From the NCBI GenBank assembly GCA_963575745.1, contig CAUYUJ010016909.1:158621-222620 (forward strand): a stretch of DNA of 64,000 nt. Direction: 5' to 3'. The translations under genes were made by a program, and so were the position numbers. Below, piece after piece: positions 21,410-32,310 of this stretch; the stretch's first letter is position 1, and each line of letters opens with the position of its first letter. The notes beneath the pieces were generated by a model. It worked only from the letters and a program-made list of their open reading frames with translations. It did not search any database and was not told where the DNA came from. The stretch comes from Prorocentrum cordatum (lineage: Eukaryota; Sar; Dinophyceae; Prorocentrales; Prorocentraceae).

Positions 21410-22035
21410 GGCTCGCTGCTGACGCTGGCCCGAAGTCCCTTGCCGGGACGTCGCATCTGTGGGTGCGCAGGAGGTCGGTCTGGCATCGTCGAAGACAGAC
21501 GCGACGTCTGTGCTGGCCAGCGCCTAGTCGCGTGCTTGTTCTCCTGCGCGCTCCTCCTGGACGGCTCCGCCACCACCGTCGGTTTCTCATCCAGCGGGGC
21601 CGCCCCGTCGGCGTTCCCAGAGGCGCCGAGTCACGAGCAGCACTGCTTCACGCGCCTCTCGAAAGCCTCATTCGCTGCGCGGATGGCCGCGGGATCGCCG
21701 GCATCAGCTTTGCAGGCAGCGGGGTGGCCGCGGTCGATGAGCTCCCAGCCGAGTTGCAGCACCACGTGGGCGCGGAGGCGCATGTGCTTCAAGTGCTTCG
21801 ACAAGTCCTTGTCTGTCATCCGGAACTCGAAGCGAACCAAGTGGGCCGACGTTTCCCCGTCGTGGGCCAGCGCCGCAGGCGCGCTGGAACTTTCCGCAAT
21901 TGCGACGAGGCGCTCCAGGACGTCGTCCCAATGCACCAGGAAGCTGGCCATATTACCACGGACAGCGTACCGACTATGCGGATGCATGGCCTCTGGGGGT
22001 CGCTCTGCGAGCAGCGCGCCACTACCCCCTGTGTG
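21283..22035 (-). pseudogene. Helitron N-terminal region with in-frame TGA
   Basis: The frame opens after a TAG at 22,036-22,038. It gives HSRYAVRGNMASFLVHWDDV, then RFEFRMTDKDLSKHLKHMRL and HVVLQLGWELIDRGHP, all typical of the region before the Helitron Rep domain. A TGA at 21,631-21,633 follows VKQCCS, and the same frame then stays open to 21,283. Near 21,410 the sensible frame shifts to the one used by the Rep segment. Confidence 0.75.
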
Positions 22036-22860
22036 CTAGTAAGCCACACTGCAGTTTCCAGGGGGGGGCGGGGCCCGAAAAGAACGCGGGGGGGCAGTGC
22101 CGCGCTGCTTCGCAGAGCTCGCCTGGTTGTTCACGAGGTGGCCCTTATCGCCCTCGACGTAGAACGCCATTAAGGACGTCAACGCTGGTGTGACTGAGGC
22201 CATCTCGATCCACCGAGGTCTGTGCTTCTCCCACCGACGAAGTTGTCGTTGGCGATGGCCGCCCGCGGAATTCGTTCCCACACCGTTCAAACGACGAAAA
22301 GGGACTCCACGACGAAAAGGGGCTCCAACGACGAAAAAGGACCGAAGCGACGATTTTTTTTTGACATCCACGTCACACCTCCACATCCTCGGGTAAGTCC
22401 GAGGGCCAGCGCCAGCAGCGGAGGGGGATGCTGGCTCCCTGACACAGACCAATAGTCTGAGTCATCAGCGCAAGTGAAACCAGCTCGAGAGACCAAAGGG
22501 GTCTCTGCGTCCTGACGTACCAGCACAATGTGCACCTGCCGCAACATCTCTAAGAGAGGGGCAGGCACACAGGGCAACAAAACGGACGCCGAGCTGCAAG
22601 CGCAAAGACAAATCCAAATGCAGGGGTACTGCAAATGGAAAAGGCATCTCGGACCGACTGCCCTCGGCTGTGCAAGAGAAACAACGGCCAAGACAGCGCC
22701 CAGCCACGAGAGCCGAGACAGCCCCCAGCGGCGGAGAGCCGAGAAAGCGGGGCGAGCGAACGCACATACGCACGAGGACGCCCGCCAACGCAAACGAAGG
22801 AGAGATGTTGGGGCCAAGAGCCCCAGGCTCCTGGCCGCGGCAACACCTAAAACCGAGCCA
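22036..22860. other. No supported gene; short GACGAAAAGG repeats at 22,285-22,350
   Basis: Upstream flank of the Helitron. A few copies of the minisatellite that dominates 22,860-23,450 occur at 22,285-22,350, ending in a T run. The rest shows no domain. Confidence 0.5.
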
Positions 22861-23455
22861 CCGAAGCGACGAAAAGGGACTCCAGGACGAAACAACTCCC
22901 GCGACGACGCGAGGGAGTCACCCGACGAAAAGGAACTCCACGACGAAGAGGGACTCACACGACGAAAAGGGAGTCACACGACGAAAAGGAACTCCACGAC
23001 GGAGAGGGACGCACACGACGAAAAGGGAGTCACACGACGAAAAGAAACTCCACGACGAAAAGGGACTCCACGACGAAGAGGAACTCCAATGACGAAAAGG
23101 GACTCCCGCGACGACGCGAGGGACTCCCACGACGAAAGAGGACTCCAACGACGAAAAAGGATTCACACGACGAAAAGGGACTCACACGACGAAAAGGGAC
23201 TCCACGACGAAAAGGGACTCCAACGACGAGAAGGGACCGAAGCGACGAAAAGGGACCACGACGAAAAGGGACCGAAGCGACGAAAAGGAACTCCAATGAC
23301 GAAGAGGGACTCCTGCGACGACGTGAGGGACTCCCACGACGAAAGGGGACTCCAACGACGAAAAGGGACTCGCACGACGAAAAGGGACTCACACGACGAA
23401 AATGAACTCCACGACGAAAACGGGCTCCAACGACGAGAAGGATCCCAAGCGACGT
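22860..23455. repeat. GACGAAAAGGGACTCCA minisatellite
   Basis: Roughly 35 degenerate copies of a 15-18 bp unit (GACGAAAAGGGACTC, with CAC, CA or AA spacers). Three spaced variants carry GCGACGACG(C/T)GAGGGACTC. Frames such as RRKGTPRRKGT are repeat products. Confidence 0.85.
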
Positions 23456-23689
23456 GAGGCCACTGACACGAAGAAACAACGACGCACATGCAATAAAAAA
23501 GGAAGGGAAGACATTACAACAAAAAAGAAACTCAAGCAACACAAAGGAACGAATCGCTTCGTGGCCTGCTCCCCCCCTCACGATGACAGTGATTCAGCTG
23601 TCCGTCCCGGTCCGGACCACAATAAGAGGACGACGCGGAAGAGGAGGAGGAGGAGGAGGAGGCGGAGCCACTCTGATTGATTGTCGTAC

Positions 23690-23960
23690 GGTTTTTCAAA
23701 GGTTTAAGCGTTCTCGCCTTCGTCGGCTCTAAGGAGGCACTGACCGTCCGAGAGGCCGCCAAGACGGCCCAAGAGGATCCCAAGAGAGCCCCAAGGCGGC
23801 CCCGAGGCCACCAAGACGGCCTCCGCAGGAGCTACACCGCGCGAGAGCGCCCGAAGAAGACCCAAGAGGCCCCCAAGAGGCCCCGAAGAAGCCCCCTGGT
23901 GGCCACAAGAAGCCCCCAAGACACCCCCTAGAAGGCCCCAGGAGGCTCCAAAGAGGTCCC
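23690..23960. repeat. CCCAAGAGGCC satellite with core, block 3
   Basis: The core TTTAAGCGTTCTCGCCTTCG (23,703) is followed by GACGGCCCAAGAGG-type units, as in the 10-14 kb array. A short GGA run precedes it. Confidence 0.7.
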
Positions 23961-23989
23961 ACAGCTGGACTGTACGTGGTCCTGACGAG

Positions 23990-24230
23990 CACCCCGCGAA
24001 GCGAAAGGAATCCACGTCCAGAAGTGACGTGTTAAGCGACAGCGATTTCTGCGGATGCTATAACGCAACGTATCCAATGTATCCAAATATTGCGCTGAAT
24101 GGGTGGGGGCGCATCCGCCGCCCCTCTTGAAGACGACACGGCAGACCAGCGACGCAGACCCGCAGGGCAAACCACCCGACGCCCAGTCGCTACGTGCTCC
24201 AGACGTGCACCCCGCGAAGCGAGAGGAATC
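23990..24230. repeat. Diverged start of the composite repeat with two loop motifs
   Basis: The loop motif CACCCCGCGAAGCGAAAGG starts at 23,990 and CACCCCGCGAAGCGAGAGG at 24,208. Between them are TCCACGTCCAGAAGTGACGT and AACGCAACGTATCCAATGTA, which match the beginning of units 1-4 at 10-13.5 kb. Confidence 0.65.
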
Positions 24231-24561
24231 ATCTTGTGCTCTCTGAGGCCCTCTTAGAGCCATCTTGGGCCATCTTGGACGCGCCAACGACCCGCGACCC
24301 CACCCTCCAGGTCCAGGAGAGGGATCAAGGGGGAGGGTAAACCCCTCCCCGAAGGCGAAGAAGGAAGACCACCTACGCCCAGAGGGCTGGTGGGATTTTC
24401 TGAAGTGCCGTCTTCTCCTCCACTTTCCATGTTCCCCCATACTCTCCTGGACATCGACGTTTACTCCCCACATACTCAGTGAGGTGATGGTCTTCTCCCC
24501 ACTCAGGTCGCACCCGCGTCTCTTACCCCAACCTGCCTCCTCACCCTCCTCCCCCGGGCTC

Positions 24562-24690
24562 TCCCATTCCTCCTCCTCCTCCTCCTCCTTCTCCGCCTTG
24601 CTGGTACAACCTCGCCTCCTCCCTCTTCTCCTCCTCCTCCTCCTCCTCCTCCTCCTCCTCCTCCTCCTCCTCCTCCTCCTCCTCCCTCTG
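24562..24690. repeat. (CCT)n tract
   Basis: Two CCT runs (24,568-24,592 and 24,624-24,690) separated by unique sequence. Confidence 0.85.
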
Positions 24691-24809
24691 CAGCAGCGAG
24701 CAGCTGCTGCTCGGTGAGCATGAGGCACGCGCGCGCGTGCATAAAACACGATCAACACACATAATGAATACGCACTTTCACCGCCACACACAATACAGCG
24801 GAACATAGC

Positions 24810-25503
24810 CCACACACAGACAAACAGGCACACACACACACACACACACGCGCACACGCACCCGCACACGCACCCGCACCCGCACACGCACACGCACACG
24901 CACACGCACACGCACACGCACACGCACACCCACACCCACACACACGCACACACACGCACACGCACACGCACACGCACACGCACACGCACACGCACAAGCA
25001 CAAGCACACGCACGCACACGCGGACACACACACACACACACACACACACGCAAACACACACACACACACACACACGCCACGCTCACGCGCACACACACAC
25101 ACATGTACACACACGTACACACACGTACACTTACACTTACACTTACACGTACACGTACACGTACACGTACACGTACACGTACACACGTACACGTACACGA
25201 CCGCGTACACGTACACGTACACGTACACGTACACATGCACGTAGACGTACACGTACACGGACACGGACACGTACACGTACACACACGCACACGCACACGC
25301 ACACGCACACGCACACAAAAACACGCATGCACACACACACGCATACTGGCACACACGCGCACACACACACGCGCATACGCACAAACACACGCACACACAC
25401 GCACTCACACACGTACACACGCACACACACACACACACACGCACACGCACACGCACACGCACACGCACACACACACACACACCACACACAACACACACAC
25501 ACG
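24810..25503. repeat. Alternating CA / ACGTAC tract, about 0.69 kb
   Basis: Almost unbroken alternation of purine and pyrimidine: CACACA, CACACG and, at 25,105-25,290, ACACGTACACGT. Such DNA can adopt the Z form under torsion. Long Cys/Val or His/Thr frames are artefacts. Confidence 0.9.
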
Positions 25504-25859
25504 GCCTCGCGCGCAGCGACGAACTTGGATAAGTCAAATCCGCCGACCCTGTTGGCGTGTGGAAGTGGCTGTTCCGTTTGACTCGTCTTCGTCGACATCG
25601 TCGTCGTCGCCGTCGCCGCTCTCTCTCTTTCCCTGGGCCCGTCGCCGCTCTCCCCTTTTCCTGGGCCCTCCTCCTCAAGCGCGCCAGTTTGAACGAAATT
25701 GAGCAACGTCGTAATTGAGTCGAAGGGAAGCCCATTCCGTTTGACCCCTTCCCCGCCATGAGGGGGACGTCCCCGGGGGGGGGTCCGGGGGGGGGTTCCC
25801 AGGGGGGGATCCCAAGGGGGTCCTGGGTCACCCCTCCCTGAGGGGCCCGGGCCCAAAAA

Positions 25860-26440
25860 GTCCCAAGTCGAGACAGGAGTGGTCCAAGAGGCCCCCAAGA
25901 CATTCCAAGAGGACCCCGAATCGCCAAACGATCGGTCCGAGACGTCTTTACGGCCCACGAGGCCCAAGAAGGCTAGAAGACGCCCCAAGAGGTCTCGAAG
26001 AGCACTCCAAAGAGAGTCCCAAGAGGCAGTATTCACTGATTCCATTCGAGATTTTCAAAGATTTGGGCGTTCTCGCCTTCTCAGTTTCCCGACGCTCCAA
26101 ACGGCCTAAGAGGCTCCAACGATCGCCCCAAGAGGCCTCCAAGAGGGTCCCGAAACAAGCAAAAGAGGGCCCGAAGACGGCCCAAGACGCCTGCAAAACG
26201 GCCCAAGAGGCCCCCAAGAAGGCTCCAAGATGGTGCCCAGACAGAGGAACCAAACGGACATTTTGAGCCCTCGGCCCCGAGAGGCTCCCAGGAGGCCCCA
26301 AGAGGCCCCCACTCTTGGAGCCCCCAAGAGGCTCCCAGGAAGCCCCAAGAGGCTCCCAAGAAGCTCCCAAGAGGCCTCCAAGATGCTCCCACGGGGCCCC
26401 CCAAACTGCCCCCCAGAGGCCTCCGAGATCGCTCCGAAGA
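25860..26440. repeat. CCCAAGAGGCC satellite with core, block 4
   Basis: Same units, with the core GGGCGTTCTCGCCTTCTC at about 26,066. It is followed by a GTC microsatellite at 26,476-26,522. No gene. Confidence 0.7.
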
Positions 26441-26479
26441 GACCCCAAACAGAATCCCTGAAGACTCTGACCCATGTCA

Positions 26480-26520
<41 letters not shown>

Positions 26521-26522
26521 CC

Positions 26523-27092
26523 CCTTCAGGGTCGGCGGCACCGGCCGTAATGCCTTCGCAATAAGGATGCGCGGTAAGCATGCAAGGGCTTTGGAAGGCC
26601 ATGCCGACAATTTGCGAGCGGGGCGCGGCCAACGAACGCGGTCAAGGATGGACCGAGGAGGCAAGGACGCGAGGGTACCCTTGGGAAGATTGCCCATCCT
26701 TACACGCCGGCTGGTCGGAAGAAGTAGGTAAAACCATGAAGCAGGAAGGCGGATAAAGTAGATTGGGTTCAGGCCCTCCCAGAAAATTAACCTGTGACGT
26801 ACCCAACCCATTTGTATCAATGGAAACGAGGAGTTGGCCGAACCTTGCATGGACAATCAACTTGATGTGTAAGCTACTTGGGACACGCGCCTATGGCATG
26901 ATGCGCAGGAGAACCATACAAGAACGAGGGGCGACAGCTACAGGCTCGAAGAGGACATGGGGAGTCGGGAACGCAGAGCAGGAGAAAAACGTGCGGGAAG
27001 CCGAACCATCAGCACGGCAGCAGCAGAGGGAAGGTGACTGCAGGAGGAGAACAAGGACGAAAGCGGCGTCTAATTTGAACTGCGGTGGGTAC
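26523..27092. other. No supported gene
   Basis: Lower-GC unique sequence without a recognisable domain. GGGTCGGCGGCACCGGCC at 26,529 resembles the sequence near 29,205. Confidence 0.4.
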
Positions 27093-27856
27093 CCACTGTG
27101 CTGGGCCCCCCAGCAGGCCTCGAAAGTGGCGACAGTTTCACAGATCGCAGCCCCCCAGGGATGGCGAGGTCCATTTGAATCCGCCGTGTGTACCCACTGT
27201 GCTGGGCCCCCCAGCAGGCCTCGAAAGTGGCGACAGTTTCACAGATCGCAGCCCCCCAGGGATGGCGAGGTCCCATTTGAATCCGCCGTGGGTACCCACT
27301 GTGCTGGGCCCCCCAGCAGGCCTCGAAAGTGGCGACAGTTTCACAGATCGCAGCCCCCCAGGGATGGCGAGGTCTAATTTGAATCCGCCGTGGGTACCCA
27401 CTGTGCTGGGCCCCCCAGCAGGCCTCGAAAGTGGCGACAGTTTCACAGATCGCAGCCCCCCAGGGATGGCGAGGTCTAATTTGAATCCGCGTGGGTACCC
27501 ACTGTGCTGGGCCCCCCAGCAGCCCTCGAAAGTGGCGACAGTTTCACAGATCGCAGCCCCCCAGGGATGGCGAGGTCCCATTTGAATCCGCCCCACTGTG
27601 CTGGGCCCCCCAGCAGGCCTCGAAAGCGGCGACAGTTTCACAGATCGCAGCCCCCCAGGGATGGCGAGGTCTAATTTGAATCCCCCACTGTGCTGGGCCC
27701 CCCAGCAGGCCTCGAAAGTGGCGACAGTTTCACAGATCGCAGCCCCCCAGGGATGGCGAGGTCCCATTTGAATCCGCCGTGGGTACCCACTGTGCTGGGC
27801 CCCCCAGCAGGCCTCGAAAGTGGCGACAGTTTCACAGATCGCAGCCCCCCAGCGAG
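27093..27856. repeat. Tandem repeat, eight copies of about 102 bp
   Basis: Units beginning CCACTGTGCTGGGCCCCCCA start at 27,093, 27,194, 27,296, 27,398, 27,499, 27,593, 27,685 and 27,787. Spacing is 101-102 bp, except two units of 92-94 bp that lack GCCGTGGGTAC. Copies are nearly identical, indicating recent amplification or homogenisation. Because 102 is a multiple of three, long frames on both strands persist. There are no spacers, so it is not a CRISPR array. Confidence 0.9.
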
Positions 27857-28306
27857 GTCCCTCGAAACGCAGCGACGAGCGAGGTCAAAGGCAGGGGGGA
27901 AGAGAGGGACGGGGGGGGGGGGGGAAGGTTCGCGCGAGCAGGGCTCTATTCAAAACGAGAACCCAACGCAGGAGGGTTGGGAATAACAGAACACAGCAGG
28001 GACATGTCGATCCGTGAAGTAGGAAGGCGCTTGAAGTAGATGGAGGTCTGGGAATCCCAAGGGATGCCCACTTTCAACGACTGGCGTGTCCTGTGCGGGC
28101 TGGCTGTACCCCGCCCCTCGCCCATCTCCTCCCGCCCCCCGCCCGCTGCGCCTCCGCCTCCGCTCTAGGCCGTCGCCGCCTCCGCCGAAAACTTCGGCCG
28201 CCTCTCGGCAGCCGCCGCAGCGCGCGCCCCGCCGTCTGCCTCCCCCCCCCAGATGCTCCGGCGTCACGACATGCTGCCTCGAGACGCGGGCCCGCGGCCC
28301 CCTCTC
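27857..28306. other. No supported gene
   Basis: GC-rich sequence with a G homopolymer near 27,911-27,925. Pro/Arg-rich frames only. Confidence 0.4.
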
Positions 28307-28540
28307 GATCTCCTCCTGGGGGCACTGCCTTCGTCTGAGTTGGTTTCGAAAGAGCTTGCTGCACAGGGTGCTGTTGTGGTCGTGACCGATCTCCTCCTGG
28401 GGGCACTGTTTTCTTCGAAGTCAATTTCGAAAAAGCTTGCTCAACGGGGGTAGTGTTGTGGTCGCAACCGATCTCCTGGGGACAGTGTTTTTTCTAGGTC
28501 CATTCCGAAAAACTGTGCCGAACGAAAAACATTCATCCGT
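28307..28540. repeat. Tandem repeat, three copies of about 81 bp
   Basis: GATCTCCTCCTGGGGGCACT-type units start at 28,307, 28,388 and 28,470. Each continues through TTTCGAAAAAGCTTGCT and GTTGTGGTCG. The third is the most diverged. Confidence 0.75.
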
Positions 28541-28737
28541 TCCCTCATCCCTCCCACCATCTATGGTTTCATCATCCTCTACACTAACGCCGTCCTACCT
28601 TTTTCTTCCTTCTTCTCGTCCATCGCCTCCTCTTCACCATGAAACGCGTCTGTGTCTGTCTTGGCGCGTTTGTCAGCCGGAGTCTCGCCTGTGGGCGCTG
28701 TAGCCTTCCAGGCATATCCTGCGTCATGCTGGAAGTA

Positions 28738-29283
28738 TGTACGGTAAGGCAACTGCACGAACAAGTTCGGTAAGCAGTTCCCTGCAGAGCGGACCTCCTC
28801 CCTGCAGCCCCCCCCCTTGCAGAGCGGGTCCCCCCCTCCTCCCCTGCTCCCCCCCCCTCTGCAGAGCAGACCCGCCCTCCTGCAGCACCCCCTCCTCCCA
28901 GAGCGGACCCCCCCCCTGCAGAGCGGACCGCCCCCCCCTCCCTGCAGCCCGGCCCCTCCCCCCCGCTGCAGAGCGGACCCCGCTCCGTGCAGCCCCCCCC
29001 CCTGCAGAGCGGACGCCCCCCCCTCCCCTGCCCCCCCCCCTCTGCAGAGCAGACTTCCTCTCCTGCAGCCCCCCCCTCCTTCAGAGCGGACCACCCCTCT
29101 CCCCTGCAGTCCCTCCCTCTGCCGAGCGGACTCCCCCTGCAGAGCAGACCCCCTCCCCTGCCCTCTCCCCTGCAGCATCATCCTGATCATCATCTTGCGG
29201 AGCGCCCCGGATCGGCGGCACTGGCCGGAGGCCACTACAATACGTGCGGTAAGGCAACTTCACGAACAAGTTCGGTAAGCAGT
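28738..29283. repeat. PstI-site minisatellite between 42-bp direct repeats
   Basis: CGGTAAGGCAACTGCACGAA and the following AAGTTCGGTAAGCAGTT occur at 28,738-28,779 and again at 29,242-29,283 with one or two changes. Between them are many copies of CCCTGCAGAGCGGACC spaced by C runs, each carrying CTGCAG. The arrangement looks like a duplicated flank around an expanded array. Confidence 0.7.
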
Positions 29284-29309
29284 TGCTTGAATAAGCAGCT
29301 GCTTGGCTC

Positions 29310-30350
29310 GAGGAGAAGGAGGATAAAGATGAGGAGGATGAGGAGGATGATGATGAGGAGAAGGAGGAGGTGCTTCCCCAGACCGTCGCTCGACCTCTGG
29401 CTGGCCTGCTCACGGCTCCGTCGTCGGCAGCCTACACCCGCTCTCGCTCGTGAGCTGTCTCTGCTCGTCGGGCCCTGCGTCCTAGGCTCCTCCCGCCTGC
29501 CCTCCCCCCGCACGTCCCTGCTCTCCGCGCGCTTGGACGCTCTGGTCTGTCCGCCTTCCCTCGCCGCCCTCCCTCCCTTCCTTCCCCGTACCCCTCGCCT
29601 ATCCCGTTCCTCTTCCCCCTTCCCCCGCTGGCCTTCCCCTACAGGTGCCCACCCCCCCCAGCCCAAGACTGTCGTTCGACCCCTGGCAGGCTGGTCCTCG
29701 TCCGTCTCCGGCGGCAATTCCAACGAGCCCCCCGACGCCTCGCCGCGGCCCGCCACGCCGTACTGTACAGCGGCCGTGGCTGGGTCCTCCGCGGTCCTCG
29801 GCGGGAGCAGCCGATGGGTGATGATGACGATGGAAGCAAACGAGGAGGAGGAGGAGGAGGAGGAGGAGGAGGACAAGGAGGACAAGGAGGAGGAGGAGGA
29901 GGAGGAGGAGGAGGAGGAGAGAGGAGGAGGAGGAGGAAGGGGAGGAGCAGAGCAGGAGGAGGAGGAGGAGGGAGGAGGAGGAGGAGGAGGAGCGGAGGAA
30001 AGGAGGTGGGGAGGAGGGGAGGAGAAGGAGGGAGGAGGAGGAGCAGGATGAGGAGGCAGGATGAGGACGAGGAGGGGGAGGGGGAGGGATGAGGACGAGG
30101 AGGATCAGAGGGAAGAGGAAAAGGAGGAGGGGAAGGGGGAGGAGAGGGAGGAGGAGCAGGAGCAGGAGGAGGAGAAGGAGGAGAAGGAGGAGAAGGAGGG
30201 AAAGAGGCGGGGGATGAGGAGGGGGAAGAAGAGCTGGAGGAGAAGGAGGATGAGGAGGGGAAGGAGGAGGGAGGAGGAGGAGGAGGAGGAGGAGGGAGGA
30301 GGGAGGAACAGTAAGAGGAACACTGGAGAGCAGGATCAGTAAGAGGGGAG
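29310..30350. repeat. GGA-rich polypurine arrays
   Basis: GAGGAT/GGA units at 29,318-29,370 and a long GGA array from 29,840 to about 30,340. The 29,375-29,830 interval between them is C-rich unique sequence without a recognised gene. Confidence 0.8.
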
Positions 30351-30359
30351 GAGGACAAT

Positions 30360-30990
30360 TGATGATGATGCTGATGACGACGATGATGATGCTGATGATG
30401 ATGATGATGATGATGCTGATGATGATGCTGATGGTAATGGTGAAGGTGATGATGGTGATGATGGTGATGATGATGATGGTGATGATGCTGATGATGCTGA
30501 TGATGATGATGATGGTGATGATGGAGGGGGTGATGATGATGGTGATGATGAGGATGGTGGTGGTGATGATGGTGCTGCTGATGCTGATTAAACTTATGGT
30601 GCTGACGATAAGAAAAACGATGATGATGATGGTGGTGATGATGGTGATGATGGTGATGATGATGATGGCGATACCGATCGTAGTATTCGTAATGCTATTA
30701 TTCGTCGTATTCTCGATATTTTCACTTTTGCCAACATCAGTATTACCATTATTATTGTGCTGGTGATCGTGGTTGTGATGATGATGTGGCTGATACTGAT
30801 GGACATGCTGTTGATGATGGCGATGAAAGTGGTGATGAAAAATATGATGCTGCTGCTCATGGTAATGATACCGATGAGGATGATGAGGACGATGCAGATG
30901 ATGCTGCTGATGGTGATGATGATGATGTTGATGATGCTGCTGCTGCTGATGATGATGATGCTGCCGTGCTGGACTGCGCATCTTGTTCGC
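30360..30990. repeat. GAT/GCTGAT microsatellite array
   Basis: GATGAT, GATGCTGAT and GATGGT triplets run across most of the interval, with an AT-richer break at 30,590-30,780. Triplet periodicity keeps several frames open (poly-Met, poly-His/Ile) without meaning. Confidence 0.85.
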
Positions 30991-32310
30991 CCCATCGCCA
31001 GAGAGCGATGAAAACCAGCATATTGACTACGAAACTGGTCCATTACGATGGGCGGGCTAACGCCAGAAGGCATCCCCCTAAAGGAACCCGCCGTGGCCAG
31101 CCTCACCCAAAGACGGTTCCAGAGGAAGGCGCTCAGACAAGCGGGGCAAACCCCCGCACATTGATCAGCCCGGTTGGACCACGCTGATTTTATTGAGACG
31201 CGTTGAAAGCCTCACCCCTAAGGAGATGCCGTCCCCCTCGAGGCTTATGTTTTTTGATCTCAAGGCCATGTCTTGTAGGCCCCTCAAGGCTGGTTTGGTC
31301 TGAGCAGGGTTCGCGCGGGGTCGTTTTCTGTCTTGGCGCCCGCTCAGCTCCCTGGAAATCCATAACGCCTTAGCTGTAAAACTTGGCCGCTTGCTTCTTG
31401 TATTTAATAAATATGCTAGCATGTCTCGATTTCCCACGTGCGTTCGTAAAACAATGAATTCCAACATCAAAAACCATGCAACATTACACATTGCATGTTC
31501 ACGCGCATTGAATGAGAGATAGCATGGGAGAAATATCTGCTGGATGCACTATGTACGCCACCTGATTCGTGTGTAATCAGAGTGATAGGCCGAGAGGTCT
31601 TGTATAATCCGTGGGTGCGCGGCTGAAGTTGGGCTTCGCTGTGCGGATCGCCGTTGCCGTTTTTCTGCGGTAGAAAACGTCATCTCAAAAGCAAGCCATA
31701 AGGGCAAATGTTGAGATGGCATTTTCGAGCTTGAAAAGGATGAGATGGGGGAAAAGAGGATGTCGATGCCAATGGATATGTCATCGTGCTCATCATCTGG
31801 GTGGTGTCTCGCCACATAAATGCGACCATCGAGGCGTGCTGGCATACTTCATAAATGTAAGAAGCAAGAAGCCAAGTCTTACAGCTGAGGCGCCATGGAT
31901 CTCCAGGGGGCTGAGCAGGCGCCCAGACACAAAACGACCCCGCGCGACCCCTGCTAAGACCAAGCCAGTCTTGAGGCACATACAGGACATAGCCTTCAGA
32001 GAAAAAACCATAAGCCTCGAGGGGGGCGACGTCTCCTTCCCAGGCAGTCACGCAAGCTGTGCGCCCAGCCTGGGCGGGAATAGGGCGGGCGAGCCGAGAC
32101 TGCCATGGCGGCGATCGCCGTCGCAGTCAGCTCCACTTTTCGCCTGGCCGCCAGCGAGTGATGAAAGCCATGCTGATTGCGGAGCTGGTCCACTATGATG
32201 GAGTGACAAAGGCGAGCCCGCCGGGGCCACCCTGAGCCCCAGCCTCGCCCAAAAACGGCTCCGGGCCCTGAGACCGCCGGGGCAAACGCCCGTCCACTTA
32301 CCGGTCCTAG
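30985..32310. repeat. Paired repeat: two direct and two inverted copies
   Basis: Segment A, containing GATGAAAACCAGCATATTGA and GGGGCAAACCCCCG, lies at 30,985-31,165 and again in direct orientation at about 32,120-32,310. Segment B lies at about 31,815-32,045 and in reverse at about 31,190-31,440. B contains GCCAAGTCTTACAGCTGAGG and CGACCCCGCGCGACCCCTGC. By eye the B copies are about 80% identical. Their encoded peptides stay alike in one frame (KRPSFTAKALWISREL against KKPSLTAEAPWISRGL), so B may derive from coding sequence. The identity of the source is unknown. Confidence 0.65.

Larger units (their letters stand above)
15105..22035 (-). mobile_element. Decayed autonomous Helitron
   Basis: Along the minus strand the parts of a Helitron Rep-helicase protein appear in order over about 6.9 kb: the N-terminal region, the Helitron_like_N/HUH Rep domain, the cysteine-containing middle region, and a Pif1-type helicase through its C-terminal motifs. 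The coding frame changes at least five times and carries two in-frame stops. Two catalytic residues are substituted. The element is therefore a fossil. I could not fix its ends (5' TC, 3' CTRR with hairpin). The inverted-repeat element at 14.1-14.8 kb lies beyond the 3' side. Confidence 0.88.

Noticed and set aside
24752-25927. Cys/Val ORFs of about 390 and 210 aa
   Set aside because: Product of the CA/ACGT tract.
27093-27856. CRISPR-like regular repeats
   Set aside because: Units are contiguous with no variable spacers, and the context is eukaryotic. It is a tandem minisatellite.
29599-30981. 460-aa His/Ile/Ser/Leu-rich ORF
   Set aside because: It is entirely GAT and GGA microsatellite read on the minus strand.
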